A stretch of DNA of 64,000 bases from Calvatia gigantea. Its lineage: Eukaryota; Basidiomycota; Agaricomycetes; Agaricales; Lycoperdaceae. Positions 62,201 through 64,000 of the stretch are shown here, piece after piece (position 1 is the stretch's first letter; each line of letters opens with the position of its first letter). The position numbers were made by a program, and so were the translations under genes. The DNA lies in assembly GCA_025093985.1 (NCBI GenBank), contig JACAAK010000014.1:1550001-1614000 (forward strand). Direction: 5' to 3'. Under the pieces are notes generated by a model. That model had not been told where the DNA came from. It was given only the letters and a program-made list of their open reading frames with translations, and searched no databases.

Positions 62201-63000
62201 ATGGACAAACCGAACGGACTAACCAGACTCTCGAGCAATACCTCCGTGTCTACTGCAACTACCAGCAGGACAACTGGGCTGAGTTACTGCCACTAGCTGA
62301 GTTTGCCTATAACAATGCTCCTAGTGCCACTACTGGTGTCTCCCCATTCTTTGCTAATAAAGGCTATCATCCCAACATCACAGTCTACCCGGAACGTGAC
62401 TTGGCGTCCGCACGCGCACATCAATTCGTCGTCGACCTCAATGAATTCCACACAGTACTCAAATCCGAGATCAAGCAAGCTCAAGAACGGTACCAGTCAT
62501 CTGCTGATACCTGCCGGACACCCGCACCTAACTTCACAGTTGGGCAAAAGGTCTTCGTTAAGGCGCAGTTCTTCTGCATGACTCGACCATCGAAGAAACT
62601 CTTGGAAAAGTATTTGGGTCCTTATGAGATTATCACTCAACCCGGTTCCGTTTCTTATACTCTACGCTTACCTGACTCAATGCATGCCATTCACCCAGTA
62701 TTCCACATTTCAATGCTTGAACCTGCCACACCTAACCCATTTGACGGCCACTCTGACCCGCCTCCTCCACCCGTTGAAGTCGAAGGCGAGCCAGAGTACG
62801 AAATCACCCGCATTGTTGACTCGAAGATCGACTGTCGATGTGCCTGCAAGTTATTATACAAGGTCATTTGGTTGGGTTATGAGGATACTGAAGAAGAGTC
62901 TTCTTGGCTGCCTGCTACTGAATTAGAGCATGCAGCTGAACTTGTGGCAGATTTCCATACAGCTTATCCTGCTAAGCCTGGTCCCTTGCATTCTTTGTAA
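59242..63000 (+). CDS. Gypsy Q pol: protease, RT, RNase H, integrase, chromodomain (1252 aa, intact)
   Basis: Protease LVDSGSTHCF near residue 62; RT with CIDFRGLN, PFGLTNAPAAFQ and catalytic YLDD at 449-452; RNase H from ETDASDY near 595 with DKELLAI; integrase zinc region (HFGQNKTLELVRRDYTWP, CKSCVTCMRSK) at about 830-865; integrase core with DFIEKLP near 894, TSDRGSEF near 953 and NGQTERTNQ near 986; C-terminal chromodomain (EYEITRIVDSK, YKVIWLGY) at about 1185-1245. Starts at ATG 59242 in the -1 frame, overlapping the gag stop as ATGA, so it is probably made by re-initiation rather than as a fusion. Stop TAA 62998-63000. All visible catalytic residues are present. Confidence 0.95.
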   Translation: MSGGPQDSAQAEDRVELTCATECFRLNASALSNPNSLQLYLTSPSVSSSASSDLVRFKALVDSGSTHCFVDSDFVHSYDLPTTPIPPIELHLFDGSSNAYITELVKLPVTFDCGESMTLDFYVTRLNSSCSVVLGYNWLNHYNPSIDWVLGHITFRLLQPELPATSARSASIPVAPASSVVSASAAPSVTSQSSPSASSATSVTGTVDMACPHVSLVNATAFLRASRLPGSVQYSLNLNNPSITASSASVEEPQDDWSHILEEYCDFADVFSKMKADKLAPHQPYDLQINLEEGGQPPVGTIYSLSQVELEALHEFIDENLAIGFIRPSNSPHGAPVLFVKKKDGSLCLCIDFRGLNHITKKDRYPLPLISDLLDSPHKARIYTKIDLRHTYHLVCIAEGDKWKMAFRTRYGSFEWLVMPFGLTNAPAAFQQFMNDIFKDLLDVCITVYLDDILIYSDDISVHCKQVREVLKRLRQNGLYAHVDKCEFESDTVEYLGYVLSPDGLKMSEDKVKIIQDWPEPKKIKDIQSFLGFTNFYRHFIYNYSDIVVPLTRLTRKGIPWNFNDKCQEAFQSLKDTFTSAPILTHWIPDAQIIIETDASDYVLAAILSIITEDGEVHPMAFHSRTFTSAELNYDTHDKELLAIFEAFRIWRHYLEGAPLPIDVVTDHKNLEYFCTTKILTHRQARWSKFLSQFNLTIRFHPGQLGTKPDALTRRWDIYPKGGNNGYAMVNPHNFRPVFTHEQLAASIHATYLYTPSLHAAMIIDLDQLHSDILSSLPQDPTAAQHLAKPKGCWIVDSSSFLRLDDRIYVPNVDNLRLRVLQYKHDHILSGHFGQNKTLELVRRDYTWPKIRTTVKDFCKSCVTCMRSKPQRHQPYGNLKQLPIPEQPWNSISMDFIEKLPTSSGYDTILVIVDCLTKQSLFIPTHNTITLAELTRLFVIHVFSKHGVPEHVTSDRGSEFVSHFFRSLGQALDMKLHFTSGYHPEGNGQTERTNQTLEQYLRVYCNYQQDNWAELLPLAEFAYNNAPSATTGVSPFFANKGYHPNITVYPERDLASARAHQFVVDLNEFHTVLKSEIKQAQERYQSSADTCRTPAPNFTVGQKVFVKAQFFCMTRPSKKLLEKYLGPYEIITQPGSVSYTLRLPDSMHAIHPVFHISMLEPATPNPFDGHSDPPPPPVEVEGEPEYEITRIVDSKIDCRCACKLLYKVIWLGYEDTEEESSWLPATELEHAAELVADFHTAYPAKPGPLHSL

Positions 63001-63123
63001 CACTTAATGGACTTATTTTCACTCTTATTCATGGACAGACTTTTTTTATTATTATTGGACATGCAACTTTATTAAACATCAAAATCACAAGGAGCGAGGA
63101 AAGCCACGTTCACCCGCACACCC
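63001..63123. other. Spacer between convergent genes
   Basis: A/T-rich sequence between the pol stop of Q and the stop of the minus-strand gene. On the minus strand AATAAA occurs at 63073-63068, about 50 nt past that gene's stop, and would serve as its polyadenylation signal. No LTR or PPT of Q is visible. Confidence 0.6.
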
Positions 63124-64000
63124 TCAATCCTCATGCTGGCCCCCTTCCACACCCTCTTCCGCACTGTCTTCTTTTTCTCCGCTCTCCTCTGCACTTTCTT
63201 CACTTCCTTCCTCTCCACTACTACCGTTTCCCTTCTCTTCCTCATCCAAGTCCATCTGCTCACCCCCTTGTCGCACCGGTCGCGACGGCCCCTTACCCCA
63301 GTCCTCGATGTCGATGTCACCCGCCTCATCCACATGCCGTCGGATATCCGCACCAGGCAGCCGTTCTGCAATCTGTCCTGGACGTTCAGTCCTTCCTGTG
63401 TGCTGAGAATCCCGTTGACTCACCACCAGGCCGAGGGCGCAGAACTCCTCTCCATTTGCAATGGTCTCCCTCAAGATCGTGGCTGAATTGCGGGTATCGT
63501 GTTCTCGGTATCGGGACTCATGTGCCATCCACGCGTTCTGCTGACGCAATAAAACGATGATTTCGTTGAGGCATAGGATGTTCTCTTCAAGTGCAGTCGC
63601 GAATTGGTCGAGATGTCGCGCGAGGATGTGGGGATTCGAGACCTTGGCACTTCCACCCGGCGGCTCACACTTTTGCTTGCCCTTGACGCAAGTCGCGCAT
63701 TTGGTGGTAACCTGGCTAAGGACTTCTCAGCTTAATATTCAACAGGAAGAGGCCACACTTACTTGGAGCGGGTCTGTCCAGGTTGACACCTAATACCCAT
63801 GTCAATGCAGTGCTTGCAGGGGTTGTCCCCACCCATGGGAACGCGCACCTGCAGCTGAACCTCCTCCTCTTCCTCCTCATCCAACGACCCCGGCGCATCA
63901 TCCTCTTCGTCCAAATCCTCCACCCTCGGCCGTTTCCTCAATCGGCTGGGACCCACTACCAGTTCCTCCTGGGCCTTCCCCTTCCTACGTCGTTGTTCCT
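63124..64000 (-). CDS. Spliced zinc-cluster-like protein, 5'-incomplete at window edge
   Basis: Two exons: 64000-63763 (continuing off the edge) and 63715-63124, with a 47-bp intron 63762-63716 (GTAAGT...CTTAG). Splicing joins CKHCIDMGIRC to CATCVKGKQKC, giving C-x2-C-x6-C ... C-x2-C-x6-C, a Cys-rich module resembling a fungal zinc cluster. Before it: a basic RKRPRVEDL stretch and an acidic run. After it: a helical region (ALEENILCLNEIIVLLRQQ) and a very acidic Glu/Asp/Ser C-terminus. At least 276 aa visible. It may be a host gene or an antisense gene carried by gypsy Q before its 3' LTR. Function unknown. Confidence 0.7.
63716..63762 (-). other. 47-bp intron
   Basis: Starts GTAAGTGTGG and ends CCTTAG, with a CTGAG branch-like motif 12-16 nt before the end. 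Removing it keeps the frame and pairs the two CxxC motifs. Length is typical of fungal introns. Confidence 0.75.

Larger units (their letters stand above)
45544..63000 (+). mobile_element. Ty3/gypsy element Q (chromovirus, self-priming), split by P
   Basis: Order: split 5' LTR (45544-45697 and 57150-57617), PBS, gag, pol (PR-RT-RNase H-IN-chromodomain). The 3' LTR must lie beyond 64000, or is lost. Coding regions are undamaged, whereas P has entered U3 upstream of the TATA box. The PBS complements the predicted start of its own RNA, the hallmark of the Tf1/sushi group. Confidence 0.8.

Noticed and set aside
1..64000. CRISPR array, tRNA or rRNA genes
   Set aside because: No regularly spaced short repeats with unique spacers, and no cloverleaf or rRNA sequence was recognised on either strand.

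Overview
The window is a retrotransposon graveyard from a fungal genome, most likely a basidiomycete (Agaricomycetes). Pointers are a Tad1/I-superfamily-like LINE with gag-like ORF1 and an EN-RT-RNase H ORF2, Ty3/gypsy chromoviruses with self-priming PBSs, Ty1/copia elements, and one partial gene with a 47-bp intron at the right edge. I see no bacterial-type operon, rRNA, tRNA or CRISPR. Almost every base belongs to a mobile element.

Layout. 1-19809: LINE copies in both orientations. Copy A (minus, runs off the left edge) abuts copy B; copy C (2606-8181), with an intact 1300-aa ORF2, sits inside B's 3' UTR. Then 5'-truncated copies D, E, F and H follow head-to-tail, each starting directly after the poly(A) of the one before; H carries two antisense insertions, T1 and T2. 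19869-29061: J, a nearly full-length minus LINE with a complete 701-aa ORF1, split by plus copy I. 29062-39385: degraded LINEs K, L, R and M with solo copia LTRs and an unclassified 1.3-kb insert U (29399-30705). 39386-45543: copia remnants (LTRs, an old gag-PR-IN body W) and LINE copies N and O. 45544-63000: gypsy Q (intact gag and pol), whose 5' LTR is split by minus gypsy P, which is itself split by copia X (46684-51780). 63124-64000: convergent, spliced, zinc-cluster-like partial gene.

Insertion order follows from target-site duplications (TSDs): C in B, T1 and T2 in H, I in J, R in L in K, X in P in Q. LINE TSDs are 14-18 bp; LTR-element TSDs are 5 bp. Two LINE 3'-UTR types coexist: type I (B, C, D, E, F, T1, T2, I, R, N, O) and type II (H, J, L, M).

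Most interesting: (1) a stem-loop in the LINE 3' UTR whose arms carry compensatory changes between copies, a candidate reverse-transcriptase recognition structure; (2) copia X has identical 293-bp LTRs but eleven in-frame stops, no frameshift and a broken RT active site, so it probably moved in trans; (3) both gypsy elements show the same self-priming layout (TATA, 34 nt, then a 10-11-nt segment complementary to the PBS 2 nt past the LTR); (4) P carries an extra in-frame coding region of about 330 aa after its chromodomain; (5) element U has eight exact TAATCTAA motifs and no recognised relatives; (6) ATGA stop-start overlaps link ORF1/ORF2 in the LINE and gag/pol in gypsy Q.
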